From NCBI GenBank assembly GCA_030692565.1, contig JAUYAO010000057.1, forward strand, positions 62,001-126,000: a stretch of 64,000 nt of DNA. Direction: 5' to 3'. Below, in pieces: positions 28,687 through 38,394 of the stretch. The stretch's first letter is position 1. Every line of letters starts with the position of its first letter. The notes under the pieces are model-generated. The model did not search any database. It was not told where the DNA came from and saw only the letters and a list, made by a program, of their open reading frames with translations. Both the position numbers and the translations under genes were made by a program. Origin of the DNA: Nitrospira sp. (GTDB lineage Bacteria > Nitrospirota > Nitrospiria > Nitrospirales > Nitrospiraceae).

Positions 28687-28854
28687 GTGTTGCTCGCTGT
28701 CCCACGTCGCGGGGCGCATCGCGAGAGAGAAAGACCCCGGTACCCTGTTCTCCTTTGCCCTGTGCAACCCTCAGGACCCAGCGACAACTTAATCTTGGAC
28801 AAGAGTGCTCCCGACCCCTTTTTCTCCGTTCTGTGGTTGCAAAACCATGCTACT

Positions 28855-29304
28855 CTATTGGGTCGGTGAAAGGTGACTCCCAGTCAGTCGAACAAACTCC
28901 TCCTGAGGCATATGTAAGTTTTGAGCCAGCGTTCTAAGGGCGGTCAGGGTTTTGTCTGCACCGGCAGGATCAAGTTGAGTGCGCTCCAAGAAGAGCAGCC
29001 GTAGGTGCATATAAAAAGCGACTCGCGGGTTTCCGTGAAGATAGAGAAAAGAAGCATACCCGCCTAGGCGAATCGAATCATCCGGTTGATATGCAAGCGC
29101 CTGGAGATAGTAGCGTTCTGCCGCCTCAAACTCTCCCAATTCTTCCATACAGATCGCCAAATCATAAAAACAAAAGCCATGTTCATACTCCGGTAACTCG
29201 GTAACAATTTTCAAGAACAATTCGGAGGCAAGCCGGTACTCTCCTCTCACAAGCAGGTCCCGAGCTTCACTTTCTACTTCGATCAGATGGTCAAAATCGC
29301 CCAT
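28855..29304 (-). CDS. TPR protein, probable partner/immunity to RHS tip
   Basis: A 149-residue acidic helical protein with two to three TPR-like repeats (YEHGFCFYDLAICMEELGEF, then AERYYLQALAYQPDDSIRLG). No export signal, so cytoplasmic. It begins 9 bases after the stop of the giant RHS gene on the same strand. A small gene immediately after the variable C-terminus of an RHS protein is usually its immunity gene; the fold is compatible but not diagnostic. Alternative: a general TPR adaptor. Confidence 0.7.
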   Translation of the reverse strand: MGDFDHLIEVESEARDLLVRGEYRLASELFLKIVTELPEYEHGFCFYDLAICMEELGEFEAAERYYLQALAYQPDDSIRLGGYASFLYLHGNPRVAFYMHLRLLFLERTQLDPAGADKTLTALRTLAQNLHMPQEEFVRLTGSHLSPTQ

Positions 29305-29313
29305 TGGCGAACC

Positions 29314-32300
29314 CTATTTCTTTCGTGGCTCAACATGGAGGTTCAACCCTTCAACCATTCGCCTGTCACCTGGGTAAAGATTGCGAGGCTCGAAAGTCTG
29401 GATATTAACATGCGGACTTAGTCCATGCGGGTTTGTAATGTCAAACCGGACCTGTCGAGATTTATCTAGCGACTCTAAGATAAGATCAGAACCCGGTTGT
29501 GGCGGTTTGGTGGCTCGGAATTCATTGCCTAAGAACCGATGAAGCAACCCAACGAAGTCATCAATCTTAGATCCGGACGCCGCAGTCCCCAACGCGAACA
29601 GTCCTTTGCCAGCTAACTTGGCTGCATCAGCAACAGGCAAGTAGTCATCAATATTTCCGAAGTACACATCGGAGGATATGGCATCTTGTGAATAGTTCTG
29701 AACATGCGATGCTGTATTCACCGCTGGAGACGCCGGCGGCGGTGTTGGTGTCGGAGGACTGCTGGACCTCTCGACAAGCGCTCGGAATTCTGCAATCCGG
29801 TTAAACCCTGGAGAGCGGTCGACCTCATTAATGTAGTCGACATAGAGCGTCTTGTACGCACCCAAATACAGTGGGCTCAGTTGGTTGTATTGAGCGGTGG
29901 TCACTCGCCCGCTGAGAAGAAGAACATTGAGATCGTAAATATCAAGGAACTGATTCTTGTTCCAATCAGTGAGGGTGAGTTCGATGTTAGGAAGATTCTT
30001 TACTTGGTCGACTGTGTAGTTTCCTGTCGGATCCGTGAAGTTCACCGGGTTATTCATCACATAGCTATACCGGTTGAGCGACTGCGGATCGCCCGGATTG
30101 GGCACGAGGGTATCGGCGCTGATGAAGCGGCCGAGGACGGGATCGTAGAGCCGGGCGTGATAGTCGTAGAGCCCGGTTTCATCCAGCTCCTGCCCCGTAT
30201 ACTTATAGGGGACATTCGCGGTGCCACCGTTGCCCAGGGTAGCCCCGAAGGGATGGTAGGACAGTACTTGATCCACGCCGCCCGTGGCGTTCGTCACGAG
30301 CCGGGTGGACCCCAAATGGTCCGCATGGAAATAGCTCACCGGCTGGCCTCCGCCCGAGTTCCGCATCGCGATCCGCTGGCCGTTGGCCCAGATGTACTTC
30401 GTACATTGGCCGTTCTCGCATTCGTAGTGCGGGCCGAAATAGAACGTCGCCACGGTCCCCACCGTCTTCTTGACCCGCTTCCCCTGCGCATCATACGCGA
30501 ACGTCGTTGTCGTAGATTGCCCCGGCGTACAGCCGGTGCCGTTGACGGCAATACAGATGGGACGGTTCTCAGCATCATAGGTGATCGTCCGCCCCGCCCC
30601 GCTGGTCAAATTGCCGTTGTCATCATAGAGGTACGTGTGGGGGCCGGCCGCGCTCACCGCATGCGGGCGCACACTGGTAGGACCGCTCGACGGGTAGGTA
30701 TAGGCACCGAGGAACGGCCAGGGGGTAATGACAACGCCGCAACAGGCGGTGTTGGAGGTCACGTTCCCAATCTGATCATAGACGTAGACTCCATCCCAGG
30801 ACCCCGAATCCTGCGCGATCAGATGATACCCGTGAACGAGCCGGTCCAGCCCGTCATAAGCAAAGGCCCGATAGCCACCCTCGGAGGAGGTTTGATCACC
30901 AATATAGGTCACGTGGCCTTTGGCATCATACGCGTAGCCCTCATCCATATAGACCGCAGGGGTCTTCGTGGTGCGATAGGACTGCATCCGAAAGGTCTGC
31001 GGATCATACGTATAGGCCGTGCTGACGCCGTTGCCAAAGGTCTGACTGGCCGGTTGCCCAAGGGCATTGTACGTGTTGGCGGGATATTCCAGATAGACCC
31101 TGTTCTCAGGTTCATTGAACCCCGATACTTTCTGCAGGAACGGACCCGTGTAGTCATATTGCACCCAGCTGCCCCCCTCGTAGACATCTGGATCATAGAC
31201 CCGCTGGAGTCGCCCGAGATTGTCGTAATCGGCATTCATCTCCCGGCTGAAGCCGTCGATGGAGCGCGTTTCCGTGGTGACTCTCCCCTGGGGGTCATAG
31301 CCCAACAGCGTGAAATTCGTGGCGGTGGCGGTGCCCGTGAGTCGGCCCACGCCGTACGTCGGAGTCGGCCATCCCATCTTCCAAATGATCGGCGCATCAT
31401 AGGTAAAGCGGGCGTCCCCGCTGCCCACGGGTTTTGGCCCGGCACCACCGTAGTCTTTCTGCACAAGGCGATTGAGCTGATCGTATTGGAACCAGACGGT
31501 TTGGTTCTTGGCGTCGGTCTGCCTGATGAGATTGCCCGCCGCATCGTAGTGATAATTCCAGCAGGGCGCCGGGTACCACGGATAGCTCGTGCTGGGGGTC
31601 AGGACCGTCAGATCCCCACACCGGCCCATGTCGGGATCGGACATCGCGATCTTGCGGCCTAGGGAGTCGTACCGCATGGTCGTGACATTGCCCTTGGCGT
31701 CGGTCAGCTTCACGAGATTGCCCAGCACGTCGTATTGATAGATGGTCGTGGTGTAGGGGGTCCCGACGGCCGTGTCGCAGGTCGTGAAGGTACCGGTGTA
31801 TTCGTCCACCCGAATCAGTCGCCCATACGCATCCCGCGTCTCCCGCTTCTTGTGATTATTGGCATCGACGGTGACCGTCACCCAGTCGTCGTAACAAGAC
31901 AAGGCCCGAATGGTCTGCCCCGCCGGGCTCGGATTGTCGATTCGAATCACACGACCCAGGGAATCATACTGAGGCGTGATCCACTGTTGAGATGCAGTCG
32001 TGAATCTCGGAACGGACTTGCGTTTTACCGTTCCGGTTGCATTGTACTCGGTCTCTGTCAATACGACTTGGAAGTCTCCCGGTTCTTCCTTTTTGATGGG
32101 GCGACCGAGCCCATCGAAATAGGTGGTCGTGAGTAGTCCGACTGCTCCTGGAAGCAGAGAACCGGCCAGCGACTGCACGTTCTGTGCATTGTCCCCATCT
32201 ATCGTATTGCCAGGCCCCCCACTGAAATAGGTGTAGTTATAGAGTGTTTCTACGGGGTTTACTGGCCCGCCGGTCTCCTTCGTTTTTCGGCCTAGCACAT

Positions 32301-35300
32301 CATATTCAAAAGTATGCCCAATGCCATTGGGGTCCCAGGCAATAGCCACCTGACCGTAAAGGCCCTTTGTGGAATCCGTGCCGGCCGTCACGCCGTAGTA
32401 CCAGAGTCTCGTCTGATGATTGAGGGCGTTGGTATTGGTGATTGGAAAGGTCTGAAAAATGGAATCATAGGCAAGATTGGTGTCGCCTCCGTTGGGGCCG
32501 CGCGTGCAAATCACATTGCCAAACTGATCGTAGGCCTTGCGTATCTCTGGACTGGCGCTCTCGTTCAGCCAGCGAACGACGCGAGTCAAATGGCCCTTGA
32601 TGGGCGTCTGATTCGTGGACGGTGTCCCGCAAGTTGTGGTCCCATCATAATACAACGTCGTCTGAGCCTTGAGATTCCCTGGACTGGTTCCGATTCCCTC
32701 ATAGATCGCTTCGCTCGTCGGAAGCCCAAGTATCCATTCCTCCGCCACATTCGGGGAATAGGTCCGCACCACGGTGCGATCATCGGTCGTGACGGAGATA
32801 TCTCCATGCTGATCTTCACGGATGACGTTGCCATAGGCATCATAGGCGTAGCCGATCTGGATCGTTTTACAACTGGCAGGTGTGCTGTCGCATGTGGACA
32901 CCTCTACTGCAAATGGCGGATTAAAAAAGGGGGGCGTGGACGGACCGGACTGATAGTAGACATTGCGTGCGCTCAGTTGGACCGATTGGTTATCGCTTAC
33001 CACCACTTTATAAGGCCTACCCCGCATATACCCATGAGAGACATCGGGAAGATTGACAAGGCTTATGTCATTACCCTGATGAAACCACGTTTCGGCCGAG
33101 AGCCGCTCGCCGTTTGGGCCGATAGGACCTGTGAGTTTGGCATAGTTGAATCCACGGAAGTCTCGCTCGGGACTATAATAGTACCCTCCGGCGTAGGCGT
33201 AGCTGTTGGTTGAGGTAATTCCAACGCTACAATCAATCTGAGAAATCCCACTATTGTCGCAATGAGAGATGGAGCTAACAGTTTTCACCGCGGTAGGGAG
33301 CTGCGTGTTGGCATATTGCGTCGATGGCGCATAGGTAATAGTGGTCAGACCTTTGATGTTGTTCTCTACGCCGACAATGTTGTCTTCCGGTGTGATCGTG
33401 GTGTTGAGGTCGACCGCCCCGGTCGTTGAGTTCCACACCGAGAGAACATCTGCTTGTCCGTCACCACTAAAGTCGGCCACGAGATTCGCCTCAGGTGTGG
33501 CAGAGATGGACATAAAAAATCCGCTGATTGAGGAGAAGTTGTAGTTGGGGCTACTGAGGTACGCTCTTCCCGTTCCCTGACCGGTTTGGGTCGCCGCAAC
33601 CACATCTAAAATACCATCTCCATCAAAATCACCTTTGTAATTCAGTCCCGCTGTTCCGCTGAAGATTCGGCTTGTTGCCGTGATGGTGGCAAATCCCGTC
33701 CCGGTCGACCGGTTGAGGTATATCGAACTGGTGGTGGCAATAGAATTGAGATCGGATTTGCCATCCCCGTTTGTGTCTCCGACGTACATAAAGGATGCAT
33801 CGGCATTCAGAGATAGCCCTGTTACTTGACTACTTGCGGTGAATCCAACTCCAGAAGCATAGCTTATATACACTTGTGCGGACCCAGCGCCAGTCGCTGT
33901 GACGGCAACGAGGTCAGTCTTGCCATCCCCATTGAAGTCTCCGAGTCTGTTCCACGCCATCAGGGAATGCAGGGTAACGAGGGACGCCGTGCCCGTTGTG
34001 AAACCATTGCCGGTGGAATAGTTCACAACAACCTGTCCAGGCCCCGATCCGGAAGCCGGCATGCTGGTAATGGCCATGACATCGGCTTTCCCGTCACCGT
34101 CAAAATCGCCAACCAAGTTCCGGCCATCGGTCGCGCTTAATGTGAGCGCCGTGTAGTTGCTCGTGGTGAACCCTGACCCGGTGGCATAGTTGATGGCCGC
34201 TGCCCCAGTTCCTGGCGTGCCGGGATTGGTGATGGACAGAATATCGATCTTCCCGTCTCCATTGAAATCGCCGAGTAGATTCTTCGGATCAGTGCCACTG
34301 AGGGTCAGGCCCGAGTAGGATGCAGCGGTAAACCCATTGCCGGTGGAGTAGTTGACGGAGGCTTGGCCTGCCCCTGGATTTGTCAGCGACAGCACATCCG
34401 CTCGACCGTCGCCATTGATGTCGGCTGGAATATTGCGGGTAGCTGTAGAGGAGAGTGTCAATCCCGTCAACGAGCTGATCGCGGGAGCAAAGAGATTTCC
34501 GCCGTTTCCGTTACCATAGCGAAAAGTGGTTATCGGCAATCGGGCCGCAGTAGTGGCATTGGTCACATTGCCGCTGGCATCGAGCGTTGCATTTCTCCCA
34601 AAGTGGTCAATTTGAAAAAGACGGGCACGGGATTCCTGAAAGCCTGAGCTTTCGTAAGAGTACGTGAGGCGATAGACCCGCACCAAGGAACCGTTGGCTT
34701 TAACTTCAATGGTTTTCAGGCGCTTCCCAGTCGTGACGAGGAAGTTGCTCAAATAAAGTGGAAGCGAATACGGCTTGTCATTGAGGTAAAACTTGACCGA
34801 GTTGGTCGGAGCCAACGGGCCGTTCCCCGTGTAGTCAATTCGCTCTATATAAGCCTGGCCCTGATCGCTTACATATGTAACTGTCATATAGTTGCCATCA
34901 GAGTCGGTCACGCGCTCCAAACACCACTTAAAGACCTTGGTAGGGTCTAGCGGGTCCGCTATGCGCGTGGCGGTAGTCGTCCCAAAGAGGTACTTTGTGC
35001 CGTTTCGGTCTGTCACTTCCCATCCGGCAGCCAGCTTGCGAATGCGAGAAAACCTGCTCTCGATCTTCGGCCGATATTCGTTGCTTGGTGCGGGGGGAGG
35101 TGCCGGCACTAAATCCCCCGCCGCTCCGTTCAGCTTAAAGACATATTCATTTCCGCTGAAGTTGATGCCGTTCTTGGTTTTTCGTTCAATATCGCCCAGT
35201 TCAAGCGCCCATCCACGTCCCACCCATCCGTTCCCTACGCTGCTACTGTAAGTGAGGGTCAGATTCGGCTGCACACCACCACGCCCCGGTGGCACTTCAA

Positions 35301-35484
35301 TCGGATAGCTCATACGCAACATGCCGGTAAACAAATCCGGTCCGATTCCCTGGACAGTTGAGCTAGAGATCGGCATATCAAGGTCCAACTCTTGGGCCAA
35401 TACAACGCCGGGGCGCGAGAGCCCAGGCGCCGTGGCCAGAACAAGGATCGCAACAAGTCGGACGAACATGAATCGTGCGCGCAT
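29314..35484 (-). CDS. giant SpvB/FG-GAP/RHS protein with putative toxin tip
   Basis: A 2056-residue exported protein. Residues 1-31 are a signal peptide. About 35-330 is an SpvB-like domain (GIGPDLFTGMLRMSYPIEVP). About 350-690 has seven FG-GAP/VCBS-type calcium motifs (e.g. DINGDGRADVLS, DFNGDGKIDILS, DFDGDGKADVMA). About 960-1780 has YD/RHS repeats that should form a cocoon-like shell. The RHS core ends LYDPVLGRFISADTLVPNPG near 1780, followed by an EF-hand-like DWNKNQFLDIYD. The last about 100 residues (FDITNPHGLSPHVNI, then RRMVEGLNLHVEP) are spaced like small toxin domains of the polymorphic type-24 class, an uncertain match. GGAGGG precedes the ATG. The TPR gene is directly downstream. 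Confidence 0.9.
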   Translation of the reverse strand: MRARFMFVRLVAILVLATAPGLSRPGVVLAQELDLDMPISSSTVQGIGPDLFTGMLRMSYPIEVPPGRGGVQPNLTLTYSSSVGNGWVGRGWALELGDIERKTKNGINFSGNEYVFKLNGAAGDLVPAPPPAPSNEYRPKIESRFSRIRKLAAGWEVTDRNGTKYLFGTTTATRIADPLDPTKVFKWCLERVTDSDGNYMTVTYVSDQGQAYIERIDYTGNGPLAPTNSVKFYLNDKPYSLPLYLSNFLVTTGKRLKTIEVKANGSLVRVYRLTYSYESSGFQESRARLFQIDHFGRNATLDASGNVTNATTAARLPITTFRYGNGNGGNLFAPAISSLTGLTLSSTATRNIPADINGDGRADVLSLTNPGAGQASVNYSTGNGFTAASYSGLTLSGTDPKNLLGDFNGDGKIDILSITNPGTPGTGAAAINYATGSGFTTSNYTALTLSATDGRNLVGDFDGDGKADVMAITSMPASGSGPGQVVVNYSTGNGFTTGTASLVTLHSLMAWNRLGDFNGDGKTDLVAVTATGAGSAQVYISYASGVGFTASSQVTGLSLNADASFMYVGDTNGDGKSDLNSIATTSSIYLNRSTGTGFATITATSRIFSGTAGLNYKGDFDGDGILDVVAATQTGQGTGRAYLSSPNYNFSSISGFFMSISATPEANLVADFSGDGQADVLSVWNSTTGAVDLNTTITPEDNIVGVENNIKGLTTITYAPSTQYANTQLPTAVKTVSSISHCDNSGISQIDCSVGITSTNSYAYAGGYYYSPERDFRGFNYAKLTGPIGPNGERLSAETWFHQGNDISLVNLPDVSHGYMRGRPYKVVVSDNQSVQLSARNVYYQSGPSTPPFFNPPFAVEVSTCDSTPASCKTIQIGYAYDAYGNVIREDQHGDISVTTDDRTVVRTYSPNVAEEWILGLPTSEAIYEGIGTSPGNLKAQTTLYYDGTTTCGTPSTNQTPIKGHLTRVVRWLNESASPEIRKAYDQFGNVICTRGPNGGDTNLAYDSIFQTFPITNTNALNHQTRLWYYGVTAGTDSTKGLYGQVAIAWDPNGIGHTFEYDVLGRKTKETGGPVNPVETLYNYTYFSGGPGNTIDGDNAQNVQSLAGSLLPGAVGLLTTTYFDGLGRPIKKEEPGDFQVVLTETEYNATGTVKRKSVPRFTTASQQWITPQYDSLGRVIRIDNPSPAGQTIRALSCYDDWVTVTVDANNHKKRETRDAYGRLIRVDEYTGTFTTCDTAVGTPYTTTIYQYDVLGNLVKLTDAKGNVTTMRYDSLGRKIAMSDPDMGRCGDLTVLTPSTSYPWYPAPCWNYHYDAAGNLIRQTDAKNQTVWFQYDQLNRLVQKDYGGAGPKPVGSGDARFTYDAPIIWKMGWPTPTYGVGRLTGTATATNFTLLGYDPQGRVTTETRSIDGFSREMNADYDNLGRLQRVYDPDVYEGGSWVQYDYTGPFLQKVSGFNEPENRVYLEYPANTYNALGQPASQTFGNGVSTAYTYDPQTFRMQSYRTTKTPAVYMDEGYAYDAKGHVTYIGDQTSSEGGYRAFAYDGLDRLVHGYHLIAQDSGSWDGVYVYDQIGNVTSNTACCGVVITPWPFLGAYTYPSSGPTSVRPHAVSAAGPHTYLYDDNGNLTSGAGRTITYDAENRPICIAVNGTGCTPGQSTTTTFAYDAQGKRVKKTVGTVATFYFGPHYECENGQCTKYIWANGQRIAMRNSGGGQPVSYFHADHLGSTRLVTNATGGVDQVLSYHPFGATLGNGGTANVPYKYTGQELDETGLYDYHARLYDPVLGRFISADTLVPNPGDPQSLNRYSYVMNNPVNFTDPTGNYTVDQVKNLPNIELTLTDWNKNQFLDIYDLNVLLLSGRVTTAQYNQLSPLYLGAYKTLYVDYINEVDRSPGFNRIAEFRALVERSSSPPTPTPPPASPAVNTASHVQNYSQDAISSDVYFGNIDDYLPVADAAKLAGKGLFALGTAASGSKIDDFVGLLHRFLGNEFRATKPPQPGSDLILESLDKSRQVRFDITNPHGLSPHVNIQTFEPRNLYPGDRRMVEGLNLHVEPRKK

Positions 35485-35858
35485 CAGCAGCCTCCCTCCG
35501 GCATCGTAGCGTCACAGTCGGACGTGATGATTTCCATGAGGCCGCAGAGTACCGACTTCTCCGCCAAACACAATCACCTCAAATGCATGGGCATCCATTC
35601 GGATGGGCCCCCATTTAGGGGTCATTCACACATAAGTGAGCTTATGAGCGAGAGCCCCTTACGGGGGAAAATCACAAACGCCTATGAAGCACAAGCACTG
35701 CTATTTGGAGACCGTGAATATTCGGATCGGTCGACATGATCATGTAACTGAATGACAATAGTTAGTTAATGTATGGATAACCATGCCTCCTGAGAACTGA
35801 GTACAGTACGGAACCCTAGCAGATGTACTGCCTCTCAATTACCGAATGGAGCTCTACT
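35485..35858. other. intergenic region between RHS gene and LuxR regulator
   Basis: Divergent promoter region. It contains the 6-bp inverted repeat CATAAG-TGAG-CTTATG (35631-35646) and two small GCCCC/GGGG stems nearby. These could be operator or leader structures. No gene seen. Confidence 0.45.
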
Positions 35859-36479
35859 ATGAATGCTTCACTGGCAGCTTCACGGACTCAAGAAGCTTAC
35901 CCCGGCGCCTCACTCTTTCCTCTCGCGCGTGTGGGTGTTGTGGTCTGTGATCCCGTCCGTTACCGAATACTCTATTCCAATGCCAGAGCCACGGAATTGC
36001 TTCGATGCATTGATCCTGAAATGGCTTGCGGCATGTCACTGCAGTTACCGAAACCCCTCGCAAAGTATTGCACAGGACTCGGTATAGCAGTGCCATCACA
36101 GTCAGACGATCAGAGCACGGCCGGTCGTCTGGTGTGCAACCTGCGCTGCGTCATTCGGTTCACTGGAATTGCGATCCCGAATGCGCGAGGTGGTAGTCGA
36201 AAAGATATTCTCCTGCTACTCGAAAAAGAAGAAACCGCAGCGGAGTCGGTTTCCACAATCGCTTCTTCCGCTCTTCCGTTCACCAACCAACAGCAGAAGG
36301 TGCTTGCCTTCTTGCGGGAAGGATTGAGCAATAAAGAAATTGCGGCACGGTTGTCCTTGAGCGAATACACCGTCAAAGACCACCTCAAGCGCATTATGAA
36401 AAAGATGAACTGCGGGTCGCGTATTGCCGTTGTGATCGGACTTGTGTCGGCAACGCCGAATGATCGGCGCGCGAATTAG
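35859..36479 (+). CDS. LuxR-family transcriptional regulator
   Basis: A 206-residue regulator from the ATG at 35859 (GGAG 8 bases upstream; an in-frame ATG at 35823 lacks one). The N-terminal half (LARVGVVVCDPVRYRILYSNARA) looks like a PAS-type sensor domain, with several Cys residues. The C-terminal GerE/LuxR helix-turn-helix is QQKVLAFLREGLSNKEIAARLSLSEYTVKDHLKRIMKK. No receiver domain, so it probably senses a small ligand or redox state. It is divergent from the RHS gene and may control it. Confidence 0.88.
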   Translation: MNASLAASRTQEAYPGASLFPLARVGVVVCDPVRYRILYSNARATELLRCIDPEMACGMSLQLPKPLAKYCTGLGIAVPSQSDDQSTAGRLVCNLRCVIRFTGIAIPNARGGSRKDILLLLEKEETAAESVSTIASSALPFTNQQQKVLAFLREGLSNKEIAARLSLSEYTVKDHLKRIMKKMNCGSRIAVVIGLVSATPNDRRAN

Positions 36480-36599
36480 CAGGCCGCTGAAAAACTCTTC
36501 TGCCCCCTACAGTCATTGGAGACACGGAAAATCGAGATGCTCACGAGAAACGTTTCGCGGCTCTTTTGAACGCCGCCGGCCGACTTTGTCTGTTATCGC

Positions 36600-37070
36600 C
36601 TACGCCACGTCCAGGCGCAGCAGCCGGTTCCGGTGGCCCTCGTAATCCGGCACAAGGCGTTCGTAGGGCGTCGGCATGAGTGAAGATGAGATGAGAAAGT
36701 CCGCCGACGCCCGGTTGCAGGCGATCGGAATATTCCAGACAACGGCGATGCGGAGCAGCGCTTTCACGTCCGGATCGTGCGGATGCGGTTCGAGCGGGTC
36801 CCAAAAGAAGATCAGGACATCGATCTCGCCCTCGCTGATCTTCGCGCCGATCTGCTGATCTCCGCCCAGCGGGCCGCTCTGCAGCCTGGTCACCGGCAAA
36901 TCCAGTTCCGTCGCCAGCAACATTCCGGTCGTGCCTGTTGCGATGAGACGATGCCCGGCCAGCGCCTCGCGGTTGAACTTCGCCCAGGCCAGGAGATCCT
37001 GCTTCTTGTTATCGTGGGCCACAATGGCGATGGTCTTTTCGTCGGCCATCGATACAGTCGTGTTGTTCAT
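36600..37070 (-). CDS. mgsA: methylglyoxal synthase
   Basis: A 156-residue methylglyoxal synthase, which converts dihydroxyacetone phosphate to methylglyoxal and phosphate. The phosphate-binding and catalytic blocks [19 protein letters not shown] (catalytic Asp), [20 protein letters not shown] and [12 protein letters not shown] are all present. The reaction frees inorganic phosphate, so it is a recognised bypass when phosphate is limiting; this suits the other phosphate genes in the window. AAGGAGGAG lies before ATG 37070. Confidence 0.96.
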   Translation of the reverse strand: MNNTTVSMADEKTIAIVAHDNKKQDLLAWAKFNREALAGHRLIATGTTGMLLATELDLPVTRLQSGPLGGDQQIGAKISEGEIDVLIFFWDPLEPHPHDPDVKALLRIAVVWNIPIACNRASADFLISSSLMPTPYERLVPDYEGHRNRLLRLDVA

Positions 37071-37221
37071 CGCTCCTCCTTGGTCATGAGTCTACGGACT
37101 TGTCATCTCCGTTCCTCACACAGCATGGCAGGGCCTTGTTACAAATAGATGTCGTGACAAGTTCCCAGTGGCATCAACCACTTGAGCGGGTGTCAGCCGG
37201 CCATAACCAACCGTGGACCAG

Positions 37222-37356
37222 CTAGACAAGTGGCTTGGGACGTTCACACCACCGGCCGGGATTCATAACCGTGCCCATGGCCACGACAGCAACGATGCCG
37301 GCGAAGAGCACCAGCGTCACCATGAGAAAGAACGCACCGCGCAGATTGGGAAGCAT
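37222..37356 (-). CDS. 44-residue single-span membrane protein
   Basis: The minus strand has ATG at 37356, 44 codons and TAG at 37222. An almost perfect ribosome site AAGGAGGTGA precedes the start at about 6 bases. The product MLPNLRGAFF... has one hydrophobic span (FLMVTLVLFAGIVAVVAMG) and a basic C-terminus ending RPKPLV. Family unknown. It lies between the proteasome-like gene and mgsA, all on the minus strand, 76 bases after the former, so it may belong to that transcript. Confidence 0.65.
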   Translation of the reverse strand: MLPNLRGAFFLMVTLVLFAGIVAVVAMGTVMNPGRWCERPKPLV

Positions 37357-37432
37357 ACAGGCTCACCTCCTTGCCGCTCGTAACGTTGTTCATACCGACC
37401 GATACCCCTGACCGAACACGACTTCACTCGAC

Positions 37433-38236
37433 TTATTCCACGTACTGTTCCGGATCGATAACGACCTTCTGGATCGGTCCCTCGGACGGGATCGTCAGGA
37501 GATGGAGCTGGCCTCCCACCGCGCCATTCTCCATCTGGAATGCCTCGCCATGATCGATCGTCGCCCGAACCGCCAGTTTGTACAACACCTTCGCGTCTTC
37601 AACACTGAATGTCGAGAGGAAGCAAGCTTCCTCTACGCGCAAGCGATTGGCCTCGATCGCACGGCTGACCTCCGGCCGCTGCTTGTCCCGTTCAAAGTGG
37701 CCGCTCGTATCCAGTAAGAGCGCCGCGACGCGCTCGTCCCCCAGGAATCGCACCCCGCAGCCGTCGAAACTGAGTTTTCCCACGCGTGCCGTTTTCACGC
37801 TCCATAACCCCTTGCGGGTCTTCTCCCACCGTAATTCCCGAACAGCAACCAGCGGCACAGCTCCGTCGAATCCGCCGACCGCGACGAATGCGATATGCGG
37901 ATTCTCCGGCGCCGGCAAGACGGCCGACGTCGCGGCGGACACTCCCTGCTGTTCCCGGTACCTGTCCAACAGTTTGCGAATGAGAAGGTCCGCCTGCGCA
38001 TCGACCGACAGCGGCTTACGCGACCGGGACAGGGTCTTGCAAACAGCCTGAAACTGCTGATGCAGGGAAAGCCGTTCGCCATACCACCCCTCAAAAGCCG
38101 CCACACTCCGCTGACTGGGCATACAGGTTTTTTCTATTCGGGAAGGGTTAGGGGCGCCGGATCCCCAGAGCACGGTGTCGGCTCCGAGCATGATGCCGGT
38201 GGAAGTGAGAAAGATTCCGATCAACGTCCCAAACAT
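37433..38236 (-). CDS. proteasome-like Ntn-hydrolase candidate
   Basis: A 267-residue protein without a recognised name. The opening MFG-TLIGIF...GIMLGADT...IEKTC matches the start of 20S proteasome beta/HslV subunits. If Thr4 is counted as Thr1, Asp20 and Lys36 fall at 17 and 33, the exact catalytic spacing of that family. Later blocks (FVAVGGFDGAVPLVAVRELRW, VEDAKVLYKLAVRATIDHGE) also look like proteasome strands and helices. Removal of MFG would free Thr4 as nucleophile. No ATPase partner gene is adjacent. Alternatives: Anbu-like protein or other Ntn hydrolase. The ribosome site is weak. Confidence 0.6.
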   Translation of the reverse strand: MFGTLIGIFLTSTGIMLGADTVLWGSGAPNPSRIEKTCMPSQRSVAAFEGWYGERLSLHQQFQAVCKTLSRSRKPLSVDAQADLLIRKLLDRYREQQGVSAATSAVLPAPENPHIAFVAVGGFDGAVPLVAVRELRWEKTRKGLWSVKTARVGKLSFDGCGVRFLGDERVAALLLDTSGHFERDKQRPEVSRAIEANRLRVEEACFLSTFSVEDAKVLYKLAVRATIDHGEAFQMENGAVGGQLHLLTIPSEGPIQKVVIDPEQYVE

Positions 38237-38327
38237 GATGGTTTCATCCTATCGCAGGCTCATCACCGACAGGTTGCAGCCGGTTCAAGATCGCGTTAAC
38301 CGTCCGCAGTCCATGACAAGCAAGAAT

Positions 38328-38345
38328 AATTAACACATCCGTTAC
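38328..38345. promoter_or_regulatory. weak TTAACA/GTTACA repeat
   Basis: TTAACA (38329-38334) and GTTACA (38340-38345) are 11 bases apart, in the divergent region between the proteasome-like gene and the lipoprotein gene. A further GTTAAC is at 38294-38299. It resembles the phosphate-type boxes but is degenerate. Confidence 0.35.
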
Positions 38346-38394
38346 AACAACCCGAGCGGCGCGTAACAGCTTCTCCTCTATATATCTCTCCGCG

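Noticed and set aside
29704..31662. 652-codon plus-strand frame
   Set aside because: It is antisense to the RHS repeats; Arg/Gly/Ile-rich composition without motifs, while the minus strand has a clear RHS protein.
36480..36599. Mobile-element end (GCAGGCCGCTGAAAAA-type sequence) after the LuxR gene
   Set aside because: Only one half is present, with no inverted partner nearby.
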